Shown: piece by piece, positions 25,938 through 34,594 of the stretch
Numbering within the stretch: the first letter of the stretch is position 1
Layout of the letters: each line of letters opens with the position of its first letter
NCBI GenBank assembly: GCA_963816315.1
Contig: CAWFJZ010000006.1
Location: 1 to 64,000 of the forward strand
DNA length: 64,000 nt
Reading direction: 5' to 3'
Source: CADEEN01 sp963816315
GTDB taxonomy: Bacteria > Pseudomonadota > Gammaproteobacteria > Burkholderiales > Burkholderiaceae_C
Notes under the pieces: generated by a model
What the model saw: the letters and a program-made list of their open reading frames with translations, nothing else
Databases searched by the model: none
Told to the model about the DNA's origin: nothing
Translations under genes and position numbers: made by a program

Positions 25938-27851
25938 GAGGAGCCTGTGACGAGAGGGCGGCGGCCGATCTTCACGCTGCCGGTGAAGCGCTGCACCAGC
26001 AGCAGCACGGTCAGCATGAAGACGATCAGCACGGTGGAGTACGCGATCGCCAGCGGGTACTCGCCGGCTTCGACGCGGCCGATGATGTACACGGTGGCCA
26101 GGTTGTACTTGGCGGTGGCCAGGAAGATCACGGCGCTCACCGCGGTCATCGCATGCGTGAAGGAAAAGATCAGCGTGGCGACGATGGCCGGCTTCAACAG
26201 CGGCAGCACGACTTTGGTCAGCGTGCGCCAGGTCGATGCGCGCAGCGTCGATGAGGCTTCATCGAGCGCTCTTGTCGATCTGCGCCAGCGCCGCGATGCC
26301 GGCGCGCACGCCCACCGGCATGTTGCGGAAGACGAAGCACAGGATCAGGATCGCCAGTCCGCCCGTCAGCTCGATCGGCGGCACGTTGAAGGCGACGATG
26401 TAGGCCACGCCGATCACCGTGCCCGGCACCGCAAACGCCACCATCGTCAGGAACTCGAAGGCGCGCCGGCCGGCGAACTGCTGGCGCGTGATGACGTAGG
26501 CGGCGAGCAGGCCGACGATCGCGGTCAGCGGCGCGGCGATCGCCGCCACTTCGATGGTGGTGAAGAAAGCTGTTCCACGCCGAGCCGACGAAGGCCGGCC
26601 CGCCGTCGCGCCACTCGATCGCAAAGCCGTCCTTGAAGTGCGCGATCACCGGCGTCATGTCGCCGCGGCCGATGTCCTTGACGAAGCCGCCGACGAGGAT
26701 CACGGCATAGCAGGCCAGCGTGAAGACGATCCAGGCCATCGCAAAACCGACGCAGGCGCGGCGCAAGCCATCCGGCAACTGCGCCGGCAGCCCCGAGTCG
26801 CCCTTGCCGCTGACGCTGACATAACTCGCCTTGCCGAGCCAGCGCTGCTGCAGCCAGAAGGCGACGAGCGTGAAGGCCAGCAGCACGGTGGCCAGCGCGG
26901 CAGCGCGGCCGGGCTCGTGCTGCGCGCCGGCCACGGCGAAGAAGATCTTGGTCGACAGCACCTCGTAGTTGCCGGCGAGCACGACCGGGTTGCCGAAGTC
27001 GGCCAGGCTTTCGACGAAGCCGAGCAGGAAGCGAGTTCGCCAGCGCCGGCCGCAGCAGCGGCCAGGTCACGGTGCGGAACACGCGCGCCCGCGACGCGCG
27101 CAAGGTCTGCGCCGCTTCTTCGAGCGACGGGCTCACCGCGGCGAGCGCGCCGCTGAGGATCATGAAAGCGATCGGCGTGAAGCTCAGCAACTGCGCCAGC
27201 GTGACGCCGGTGAGGCCGTAGATCCAGCGCGTGCGCGGCAGGTCGAACAGCGTGTTCAGCCAACTCGTGATCAACCCCGTGCGGCCGAACAGCACGACGA
27301 GCGCGAGCGCGATGACAAACGGCGGCGTGACGATCGGCAGCACCGCCATCACGCGGTACAGGCCCGAGAAGCGCTGCCCGCCACGCTGTGCACGCCAGCG
27401 CCATCACGAGGCCGATGATCGTCGTGCCGAAGCCGACGATCGTCGCCAGCATCACCGAGTTGATCGCCACGCCGCAGGTCGTGCCGCCGCCCAGGCACGA
27501 CACGCTCCAGATGTCGGGCGCCAGCAGCCGCTCCATCGCCACGCCCGGCGCGAAGCGGCCCTGGTTGTCGAGCACGGCGGCCAACAACGACTTGCCGACC
27601 GGAAAGAAGATGAACAGCCCGAGCAGCGCCGCGATGACGACGACGATCGTCGCCACCGTGATGTCGCCGACGAAGAACCCGCTGCGCGCCAGCGCGCGCG
27701 CGAAGACGAAGACCAGCGCCAGCAGCGCCGCGTAGTGCAGCGCGCCGAACGCCGTGCCGCTGACGCCCTGCGCAAAACCCTGGCCGAGGAAGACCAGCAC
27801 CGCGACGCCGCTGGCCGCAGCCAGCAGCGGCGCTGATGCCGCGCGCTGCAA
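25934..27851 (-). CDS. ABC importer permease, fused two-unit type (AfuB/FbpB-like), frameshifted
   Basis: A membrane permease of about 640 residues with two binding-protein-dependent transport units, as in FbpB. Unit 1 (from VIAALLGLFIFFPVGKSLLA through TPPFVIALALVVLFGRTGLI and RVFRTVTWPLLRPALANSL) and unit 2 (EVAAIAAPLTAIVGLLAAYV, VAFAVPGTVIGVAYIVAFNV and VVLPLLKPAIVATLIFSFTH) each have the EAA-like loop. Shifts near 27390, 27030, 26565 and 26262 break the frame. A TTG directly after the binding-protein stop is the likely start. Works with the neighbouring binding protein and ATPase. Confidence 0.82.
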
Positions 27852-28880
27852 TCACTTCGGCAGTTTGGAGACTTCGTCGTCCCACTTCTTCAGCAAGCGC
27901 GTGCGCTCGGCCGACGAGCCGTACTTGGCGAAGTCGTAGTCGATGAGCTTGATGTCGCCGAGCTTGGGCGCCTGCGGCGGCACCGGCGCCTTCTTGTTCG
28001 ACGGCACCTGGAAGCTCTTCGCGGCGCCGCCGATGGCCTGCGCTTCGGGCGAGAGCGCCCAGTCGTACCACTTGCGCGCGTTGGCCAGGTTCTTCGCGCC
28101 CTTGATGATGCTCATCGAGCCGATCTCGTAGCCGGTGCCTTCGCACGGCGAAACCACTTTCAGCGGCGCGCCGCCCACCGCCTGCGTCACCGCGTCATGC
28201 TGGAAGGTGATGCCGATCAGCGACTCACCGGTGGCGGCGGCGCGCGCCGGTGCCGCGCCGCTCTTCGTGTACTGATTGATGTTCTTGTGCATCGCCTTCA
28301 TCAGATCGAAGGCCTTGGGCTCGCCGAGAAGCTGGACCAGCGTCGCCAGCATCGTGTACGCCGTGCCCGACGAGTTCGGGTTCGCCACCTGCACGTCGTC
28401 TTTGTAGATCGGTTTGGCCAGATCGGCCCAGCACTTCGGCTCGGGCAACTTGCGCTTGGCGAGCTCGGCGGTGTTGAAGCTGTAGCCGAGCGCGCCGGCG
28501 TAGATGCCGACAGTGCGGAACTTGGCCGCGCGCGCTTGCTTGACCGCCCAGTCCTGCAACTCGTCGAGCCTGGGCGAGACGTACGGGTCGGTCAGCGCTT
28601 CTTCGGCGGCCTGCAGTTGCGGGTCACCGGTGCCGCCCCACCACACATCGCCCTTCGGGTTCACGGCCTCGGCCTTGATCTGCGCGTAGATTTCGCCCGA
28701 GCTCTTGCGCGTCATCAGCACCTTGATGCCCGTCGCCTTTTCAAACGCGGCCGCCATCGGCCGGCACCACTCTTCCTGCACGCCGCAATAGAGCACGAGC
28801 TCGCCTTGCTGTGCGAATGAGGGCGCGCTCGTCGCAGTGAACAGGGCGGCGAGCAGCATGTTGTGGGCAACGGTCTTCAT
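27852..28880 (-). CDS. Periplasmic binding protein of an AfuA/FbpA-like ABC importer
   Basis: A 342-residue exported receptor: signal peptide of about 22 residues ending SAPSFAQ, then GELVLYCGVQEEWCRPMAAA and GIKVLMTRKSSGEIYAQIKA, features of the AfuA branch (the WGGTGDPQLQAAEEAL segment is also shared). FbpA proteins bind ferric iron through two Tyr; that YY pair is not obvious here, and AfuA proteins of some bacteria bind sugar phosphates. With a phosphatase gene 19 bp upstream, a phosphorylated organic ligand is more likely than iron (inference). AGGAGA precedes ATG 28880. Confidence 0.85.
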   Translation of the reverse strand: MKTVAHNMLLAALFTATSAPSFAQQGELVLYCGVQEEWCRPMAAAFEKATGIKVLMTRKSSGEIYAQIKAEAVNPKGDVWWGGTGDPQLQAAEEALTDPYVSPRLDELQDWAVKQARAAKFRTVGIYAGALGYSFNTAELAKRKLPEPKCWADLAKPIYKDDVQVANPNSSGTAYTMLATLVQLLGEPKAFDLMKAMHKNINQYTKSGAAPARAAATGESLIGITFQHDAVTQAVGGAPLKVVSPCEGTGYEIGSMSIIKGAKNLANARKWYDWALSPEAQAIGGAAKSFQVPSNKKAPVPPQAPKLGDIKLIDYDFAKYGSSAERTRLLKKWDDEVSKLPK

Positions 28881-28899
28881 CGGTTCGTCTCCTGTGAAA

Positions 28900-29697
28900 T
28901 CAACGCAAGGCGATGCCGGCCAACGCCGCCAGCGGCTCGGCGAGCGCGGCGTTGGTGGCCAGGATCGGGTTGCCTTCGAGCAGCCCGTTGCCGGCAAAAA
29001 AATCGTTGATGCATCCGCCGGCTTCGGCCACGAGCAGCAGACCCGCCGCGCAGTCCCAACTGTTGATGTGCAGCTCGGCATAGCCTTCGGTGCGCCCTGC
29101 GGCCACGTCGGCCAGGCCGAGCGCGCCCGAGCCGGCGCGGCGCACGGCGCAACCGGCGCCGAGCATGCGATCGAACAGCGCGATGTAGTCGGCCTGCGGC
29201 CGGCGCAGCGACCAGCCGCATTCGACCGTTGCGCCGCCGAGCGTGTCGATCGGGCTCACCGCGAAGCGCCGCGTCGCGCCGTTCTCGTCGAGCCATGCGC
29301 CGTGGCCGCGCGCCGCCCAGTACAGGCGGTCGTGGCTCGGGTCGTGCAGCGCGCCGACCGCGGGCGCGCCGTGGTGCAGCACGCCGATCGACACGCAGTA
29401 GTGCGCGATGCCGCGCGCGTAGTTCGCGGTGCCGTCGATCGGGTCGATGATCCAGACGAACTCGGCGCTCGCCACGTCGGCGCTCGCACCGTCTTCTTCG
29501 CCGAGTACGGCGTCGGCGGGGAAGCTGCGGTTGATGGCGTCGCGCACGAAGCGCTCGACCTCGCGGTCCATCGCGGTCACTTCGTCGTGCCGGCCCTTCG
29601 CCGGCAACAGCGCCGCGCGGCCGAACGCGCTGTGCGCCAGGCGGCCGGCGTCGGCGGCGAGGCGGCGGCAGAAGTCGAGGCGGGCGTTGCCGCTCAT
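28900..29697 (-). CDS. Inositol-monophosphatase-family phosphatase
   Basis: A 265-residue Mg2+-dependent phosphatase of the IMPase/HisN superfamily. Metal-binding residues are in VLGEEDG and IIDPIDGTANYARGIAHYCV (DPxDGT), and the C-terminal motif is NSWDCAAGLLLVAEAGG (WD). Substrates in this family include inositol phosphate, histidinol phosphate and sugar bisphosphates. As first gene of the operon with the AfuABC-like importer, it probably acts on the imported compound. Confidence 0.88.
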   Translation of the reverse strand: MSGNARLDFCRRLAADAGRLAHSAFGRAALLPAKGRHDEVTAMDREVERFVRDAINRSFPADAVLGEEDGASADVASAEFVWIIDPIDGTANYARGIAHYCVSIGVLHHGAPAVGALHDPSHDRLYWAARGHGAWLDENGATRRFAVSPIDTLGGATVECGWSLRRPQADYIALFDRMLGAGCAVRRAGSGALGLADVAAGRTEGYAELHINSWDCAAGLLLVAEAGGCINDFFAGNGLLEGNPILATNAALAEPLAALAGIALR

Positions 29698-29788
29698 GGT
29701 CAGCGCATGCTAGGGCGCGCCAGCGATGAGCGTGAACCGGGGGAACCCGCGACGGATCAGCGTTTCGAGCGATCGCGTCGGCGTGTCG

Positions 29789-30136
29789 TCAAGCCGCTTC
29801 GAGCAGGAACTCGACCTTCACCGCCTCGTAGGGAAACTCGATCTGCCCCGACGCCGTGCGATCCAGAAGGCCTGCCGACAACAGCGCGGTGACGTCAGCG
29901 TGCACCGCCTTGACGTCACGGCCGACGCGCCGCGACGCTTCGCGAATCGACAACGGCCCGGCGCCGCACAGCGCCTTGAGCAGTTCCCACCGCTTCGCGG
30001 TCAGCACCCGCCACAGCAGTTCGGGTGTCGCGAACGAGATGCGGGCCGACCTCTGCGGCCGCCGTGACTTGGCGGCGGCCAAGGCATCGGCCATCGCCTC
30101 GCGCGGGTTGCGAACGTCAAGCGTCACGGTTTTCAT
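29789..30136 (-). CDS. HVO_A0114-type HTH protein, probable antitoxin/regulator
   Basis: A 115-residue protein with a C-terminal winged helix: LLWRVLTAKRWELLKALCGA, GPLSIREASRRVGRDVKAVH then ALLSAGLLDRTASGQIEFPY. The short N-terminal strand (MKTVTLDVRNPREAMADAL) is typical of the family found beside DUF6516-type genes. Its ATG overlaps the end of the DUF6516 gene by 20 bases, so the two are translated together. Likely a DNA-binding partner that represses the pair. Confidence 0.75.
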   Translation of the reverse strand: MKTVTLDVRNPREAMADALAAAKSRRPQRSARISFATPELLWRVLTAKRWELLKALCGAGPLSIREASRRVGRDVKAVHADVTALLSAGLLDRTASGQIEFPYEAVKVEFLLEAA

Positions 30137-30413
30137 CGAGGTATCTCCGAATGTCGCGCTCAAAGTCGGCGAAAAGTTTGTCCAACGAGGAAAAGCGGTA
30201 GCGCGCTTCTGCGGCGAGGGAGTGACGGTGATCGCCCTTGCCAGTCTCGTTGTCGTAGCGAATGACACACACCGCATCGACGACGAAAGCCAGACGGTAC
30301 TTGTACGAATGCACCGAGCCGGGAAGGGGCTTCGGCACGTCCCACACCACGATCTCCGCAAAGGCCGCATCGTCGTACACGATTCGCGAGCGGGTGAGCA
30401 GGGTCGCTTTCAA
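30117..30413 (-). CDS. DUF6516-family protein, probable toxin partner
   Basis: A 98-residue protein with IVVWDVPKPLPGSVHSYKYR, LAFVVDAVCVIRYDNETGKG and the ending DFERDIRRYLDENRDA, matching the small family (DUF6516) regularly paired with HVO_A0114-type regulators. A toxin role is suggested by gene-pair organisation, not shown. The start is TTG at 30413; no better start is present in frame. Confidence 0.72.
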   Translation of the reverse strand: MKATLLTRSRIVYDDAAFAEIVVWDVPKPLPGSVHSYKYRLAFVVDAVCVIRYDNETGKGDHRHSLAAEARYRFSSLDKLFADFERDIRRYLDENRDA

Positions 30414-30463
30414 TGCGCGAACTATGGCATTCGCGGCACTGTGCTGTCAATCACTCCAACACC

Positions 30464-30515
30464 TTGAGCTTGTCGAAGCCCTGTGCGAGCGCTTCGACAA
30501 GCTCAGCCCGAACGG
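30464..30515. repeat. Dispersed palindromic repeat, copy 2 (GCTTGTCGAAG family)
   Basis: Arms TTGAGCTTGTCGAAG (30464-30478) and CTTCGACAAGCTCAGCCCGAACGG (from 30492) repeat the element at 18461-18524. The left arm is shorter. It lies between the DUF6516 gene and the stop of the EAL gene, both on the minus strand, and could act as a terminator-like hairpin. Confidence 0.8.
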
Positions 30516-30531
30516 AGTGACGGCGCTCGCC

Positions 30532-32910
30532 TCACACCGCAACTGCGTTTTTTTCGGCGTGCGCCGCCACCCACGCGCCAAACGCATCGAAGGCCAGCGG
30601 CTTGGCGAAGTGGTAGCCCTGCGCGTCGTCGCAGCCGAGCGTGCGCAACTGCGCGAGGATCGACGCGTTCTCGACCCCTTCGGCCACCACCGACAGCCCG
30701 AGCGCGTGCGCCAGATCGACGGTGGAGCGCACGATCTTGGCGTCGCTGGCATCGCGCTCCATTGCCATGACGAAGCTCTTGTCGATCTTCAGTTCATGCA
30801 CCGGCAGCCGCTTCAGGTAAGCGAGCGATGAATAGCCGGTGCCGAAGTCGTCGATCGACAGCTTGAAGCCGCGTTCGGCCAGGCGCTGCAGTGTCGCTTC
30901 GGCGCGCTCGGGATCGTCCATGATCGCGCTCTCGGTGATCTCCAGGCACAGCCGGGACGCGGTGGCGCCATGGCGCAGCAGCAGCGCGTCGAGCTTGTCG
31001 GGCAGTTCGGTGTCGAGCAGGTCGCGCGTTGAGAGGTTGATGGCCACGCGGGCCACGCCCATCGCGGCGAGCGCCGATTGCCGGCGTGCCACCTCGGCGA
31101 ACATCCACAGCGTGAGCTGGCGGATGAAGCCGGTTTGTTCAGCGAACGGAATGAAGTCCATCGGCGGCACCAGGCCGCGTGTCGGGTGCTGCCAGCGCAC
31201 CAACGCCTCGGCGCCGCACAGCGCGCCGCTGGCGACATCGACCTTCGGTTGCAGGAACAGCCGCAACTGGTTTTCTTCCACCGCCGTGCGCAGCTCGGTC
31301 AGCAGTGACAGGTTCTGCGCACTCGCGCTGTCGAGCGCGGCTTCGTACACCTGCGCGCCGGCGGTGCGGCGCTTGGCGGCGTACATCGCCACCTCGGCAC
31401 GCGACAGCAGCGTGTCGCCGTCGGGGCCGTGCGCCGGCCACAGCGCGATGCCCAGCCCGGCGCTGAGGTCGATCGTGTGGTCGTCGAGTTGCAGCGGCCG
31501 CTCGAAGGCGGCGGTGATGCGCGCGGCCACGTCTCGTGCCAACGCCGCATCGGCCTGCGGCAGCAGCAAGGCGAACTCGTCGGCGGACAGGCGCGCGATC
31601 GTGTCGCCGTCGCGCACGACGCTGCGCAGCCGCTCGGCGACGCCTTGCAGCAGGCGGTCGCCCGACGCATAGCCGAGCACGTCGTTGACATGCTTGAAGC
31701 GATCGAGGTCGAGCATGATCACGGCCAGGTTGTTGCCCGCGCCGGCTTGCACCGCAGCCAGGACCGCATCGCGGAACTGCACGCGGTTGGGCAGGCCGGT
31801 CAGGCGGTCCCAGTAGGCGAGCTGGCGGATCTCCTGCTGTTGCGTGGCGATGTTCAGCCGCATGTGGTCGAAGGCCCGCGCCAGGTCGCCGACCTCGCCG
31901 CGCTCGGCCGTGTGCGCAATCGGCGCGTCGTACTCGCCGCGGCCCAGGCGCATGCTGGCCTGCACGAGCGCGCGCAGCGGGCGTGTCACATGGCCGGCGG
32001 TCCACGCACTGCCGATGCCGAACAGCGCCACGCCGAACAACGTCAGCAGCGCCAGCGTCCATTGCAGCGCGCGGTACGGCGACACGGCGTCGTCGATCGA
32101 GCCGGCGAGCAGCAACAACACGCGGCCCTGCGCGTTCTGCGACACCGCCACCGGGCGCAACAGGTACGGCGCGCCGCCGAGCGTGGTTTGCGCCAGCGCC
32201 GCGTCACTCCCCTGCGCGAGCGCAGGTTGTCCGCTTTTCGCATGGGCCAGCACATCGGCCGCGAGTGGCGTGGCCAGACTCGTTTGCAAAACACGCGCCG
32301 GCGCATCGTCGGCCAACGCCACCAGCACGCCGTGCAGGCCCGAGACGGCATGCAGGTCATCGATCGGCCCGCGGCCGAGCTCGAAGCCCATCGCCACCCA
32401 CGCGATCAAGAGCGGCGCGCGCACCGGCACCATGACGAACTGATACGGCCGCTCGCCGACCATCGCCACCGCAGAACCTTGTTTGGCGAGTTGCGGCGCC
32501 AGTGTGCCGAGCACCGTGGTCGCGGCGCGCAGGGAAGGCTCGTCGCCGTGCGCGACGGTGCGCACCGCCAACTGCGTGTCGAGCAACGCGGTCAGGCCGG
32601 CATCGATGCGCGCGCCGTGGTTGTCGAGGGCCGAATGGATCGTGCCTTCGTCGCCGCTGCCGATGGCTTCGCGCAAGCCGAAGTCCGCCGCCAGCAGCGC
32701 CGCGCCTTGGCCGAGCTTAACGGCGCGCTGTTCGAGCAGGCGCGTCCAGATGCGCTCGCTGACGGCCAGCCGCTCGGCGAGCTGCGTGCGTGCATTGGCA
32801 TCGACGCCGCCGCGAATGACGGCCAGGCCGATGACTTGCAGCGCGAGCAGCAGCAACAGCGACGGCACCACCATGCGCGTGGACAGGCGCCAGCCGCTCT
32901 GCAGCTTCAT
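30532..32910 (-). CDS. Membrane-bound GGDEF/EAL protein: degenerate cyclase, intact c-di-GMP phosphodiesterase
   Basis: A 792-residue signalling protein. An N-terminal transmembrane helix (VVPSLLLLLALQVIGLAVI), a periplasmic sensor of about 270 residues, a second helix (ALLTLFGVALFGIGSAW), HAMP (HVTRPLRALVQASMRLG), GGDEF domain and EAL domain. The cyclase signature reads SADEF in place of GGDEF, so cyclase activity is unlikely. The EAL domain has GAEALVRWQH, the metal site DDFGTGYSSLAYLKRLPVHE and DKSFV intact. It should lower c-di-GMP in response to an envelope signal. Coupled to the upstream cupredoxin-like gene (overlap of four bases). Confidence 0.9.
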   Translation of the reverse strand: MKLQSGWRLSTRMVVPSLLLLLALQVIGLAVIRGGVDANARTQLAERLAVSERIWTRLLEQRAVKLGQGAALLAADFGLREAIGSGDEGTIHSALDNHGARIDAGLTALLDTQLAVRTVAHGDEPSLRAATTVLGTLAPQLAKQGSAVAMVGERPYQFVMVPVRAPLLIAWVAMGFELGRGPIDDLHAVSGLHGVLVALADDAPARVLQTSLATPLAADVLAHAKSGQPALAQGSDAALAQTTLGGAPYLLRPVAVSQNAQGRVLLLLAGSIDDAVSPYRALQWTLALLTLFGVALFGIGSAWTAGHVTRPLRALVQASMRLGRGEYDAPIAHTAERGEVGDLARAFDHMRLNIATQQQEIRQLAYWDRLTGLPNRVQFRDAVLAAVQAGAGNNLAVIMLDLDRFKHVNDVLGYASGDRLLQGVAERLRSVVRDGDTIARLSADEFALLLPQADAALARDVAARITAAFERPLQLDDHTIDLSAGLGIALWPAHGPDGDTLLSRAEVAMYAAKRRTAGAQVYEAALDSASAQNLSLLTELRTAVEENQLRLFLQPKVDVASGALCGAEALVRWQHPTRGLVPPMDFIPFAEQTGFIRQLTLWMFAEVARRQSALAAMGVARVAINLSTRDLLDTELPDKLDALLLRHGATASRLCLEITESAIMDDPERAEATLQRLAERGFKLSIDDFGTGYSSLAYLKRLPVHELKIDKSFVMAMERDASDAKIVRSTVDLAHALGLSVVAEGVENASILAQLRTLGCDDAQGYHFAKPLAFDAFGAWVAAHAEKNAVAV

Positions 32911-33542
32911 GATTTGATCGACGGCAGCACGACGATGGCGCGCGCACCACCGGCCTCCACCGTCAGCGCCTGTTCGATCGGCGCGGCGCCGACGGGCATC
33001 TCGGCATGCCAAGCGCGCAGCGTGTAGCGCCCCGGCGGCACCGACGCGGCGGCCCAACGCCCGGCGTCGTCGCTGCGGCCGAACCACGGCGTGGCGACGA
33101 CGACGATCCACGCCGCCATCTGGTCGTGGATGTTGCAGCCGAGCACGGCGATGCCGGGCTGGTCGAACACCACCGGCGCCGCCGGCGTGCCGACATAGAG
33201 CTTGATCTCGAAGCGTTTCACCGGCGAGAACGAATAGACATGGTGGCGCACCGTGTCGAGGTTCGGGAAGGTCACTGCCGTGCCGACCGTGACCACGCTC
33301 ACCGTTTGCACGAAGCGCCGCTCGGCCTGCGCCACTTCGATGCCCGCGAGCGGGCGCACCTGCTCGAGCGCTCGCGGCGAATCGAGGAAGACGACGGCGC
33401 CGCTGATCGGCTTGCCCGCCGCGTCGGTAACGCGGATGTCGAGCGGCGACGGCGCTGCGGTCGCGGCGCACGGCAGCAGCGACGCGCCGGCCCATGCGGC
33501 CAGCAGTTCGCGGCGGCCAAGCAGCAGCGCGGGTGCGGTCAC
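32907..33542 (-). CDS. Exported cupredoxin-like protein (methylamine-utilisation MauL-like annotation)
   Basis: A 211-residue exported protein with a signal sequence (ELLAAWAGASLLPCAATAAP), an Ig/carboxypeptidase-regulatory-like region (IRVTDAAGKPISGAVVFLDS) and a cupredoxin-like part. In the latter, TVRHHVYSFSP and GIAVLGCNIHDQMAAW give a His, Cys, His, Met set in the order of a type-1 copper site. Homologues are often labelled methylamine utilisation proteins. The GTG start overlaps the DUF4394 stop and its own stop overlaps the EAL start, suggesting a three-gene signalling unit. Confidence 0.75.
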   Translation of the reverse strand: MTAPALLLGRRELLAAWAGASLLPCAATAAPSPLDIRVTDAAGKPISGAVVFLDSPRALEQVRPLAGIEVAQAERRFVQTVSVVTVGTAVTFPNLDTVRHHVYSFSPVKRFEIKLYVGTPAAPVVFDQPGIAVLGCNIHDQMAAWIVVVATPWFGRSDDAGRWAAASVPPGRYTLRAWHAEMPVGAAPIEQALTVEAGGARAIVVLPSIKS

Positions 33543-34399
33543 GGCTCGATGGCCAGGCCGGACAGCGCCTGCCCATCGGCCACGCGGCCGAGCGCGGTGG
33601 CGCGGCCCGTGGCCAGATCGATCAGGTGCAAGCGCGTCACGCCGCGCTGCCGCAGCGCGGCCAAGGCGGTGTTGCCGACGTCGGCGATGTCGAACGCGGC
33701 GTCGTCCACTGCGCCGCTGCCGAGCGCGCCGACGGTGGCGAGCAGCCCGCTGTTCGGCGAGACCACGGGCTGCGCACCTTCCGCCGAACCCTGGCGCAGC
33801 AGCGTGCCGCGCGCGATGTCGAGGGCGAAGTTGGTGGTCAGCTTGCTGTCGTTTTTGTTGTACGTGTAGGCCGCCGCGCCAACGCGTGCCGGTGTGCCGG
33901 CGGCGGCGTCGCCTTCGGCATAACGAAGCGCAGCGTCTTCGGCGGCGAGCGCGCCGCTGTCCGGGTGCAGACGCAGGTTGCGCCCGCCGGCGGTGACGAC
34001 GCGGATGCGGTCGGCCGCCGGGTTGAAGTCGAAGCCCAGCGCCTCGTCGCCGGCCGCGAGCGCGACGCCCGTGCCCACGGCGGCGAGCTTGCCGCTCGCA
34101 GGATCGAGCGTGTACAGCCGGCCGCGCGCTGACAGCGCGTAGAGCACGCCGCGCGCCACGCGAAAGTCGATGCCGGCCAGGCGGTCGCCGCCATCGAGCC
34201 CGCTCACGGCCACGCGCGAGAGCACACGCGACGGTTGGCCGGCGTTGAAGCGAATCAATTCGCCGCTCACCGTGGCAGCCAGCACGATCTCCTTGCGCGG
34301 CGGGCCTTCGGCCGGCGCCATCGAAGCACAGGCCGTGACGAGCAACGACGCTGCGAGCGCGGCGGCGCGCGAGGCGTGAGAAACAACAGGCATGGTCAT
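33539..34399 (-). CDS. DUF4394 lipoprotein
   Basis: A 286-residue lipoprotein: lipobox ALAASLLVTACASMAP, then a beta-propeller-like DUF4394 domain with repeated units (RLAGIDFRVARGVLYALSAR, GDEALGFDFNPAADRIRVVT, GRNLRLHPDSGALAAED). It is predicted to sit on the outer or inner membrane facing the periplasm. First gene of the operon with the cupredoxin-like protein and the EAL phosphodiesterase. Function unknown; ATG 34393 is a second possible start. Confidence 0.8.
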   Translation of the reverse strand: MTMPVVSHASRAAALAASLLVTACASMAPAEGPPRKEIVLAATVSGELIRFNAGQPSRVLSRVAVSGLDGGDRLAGIDFRVARGVLYALSARGRLYTLDPASGKLAAVGTGVALAAGDEALGFDFNPAADRIRVVTAGGRNLRLHPDSGALAAEDAALRYAEGDAAAGTPARVGAAAYTYNKNDSKLTTNFALDIARGTLLRQGSAEGAQPVVSPNSGLLATVGALGSGAVDDAAFDIADVGNTALAALRQRGVTRLHLIDLATGRATALGRVADGQALSGLAIEP

Positions 34400-34594
34400 G
34401 ACGTGTGGCGTGAAGTGAAGAACAAATGCGGCGCTTGTCGCAGTGCGACGAGCCTCATGCAGATTACGTCGGCGCACGCGCGCGCTTGAGGCAACAGTTC
34501 ACGCCGCGAGCGCGCGAGCGCAAGGGCCACCCGAAATGCGGCGCGAAAGACCGTGCGGCGTCGAAGCGCACGGTGTCGCAGTAGGATTGCATGC

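Noticed and set aside
30464..30515. Simple intrinsic terminator of the DUF6516 operon
   Set aside because: The same palindrome occurs at 18461-18524 in another context and has no T-run; it is better explained as a dispersed repeat, although it may also act as a terminator.
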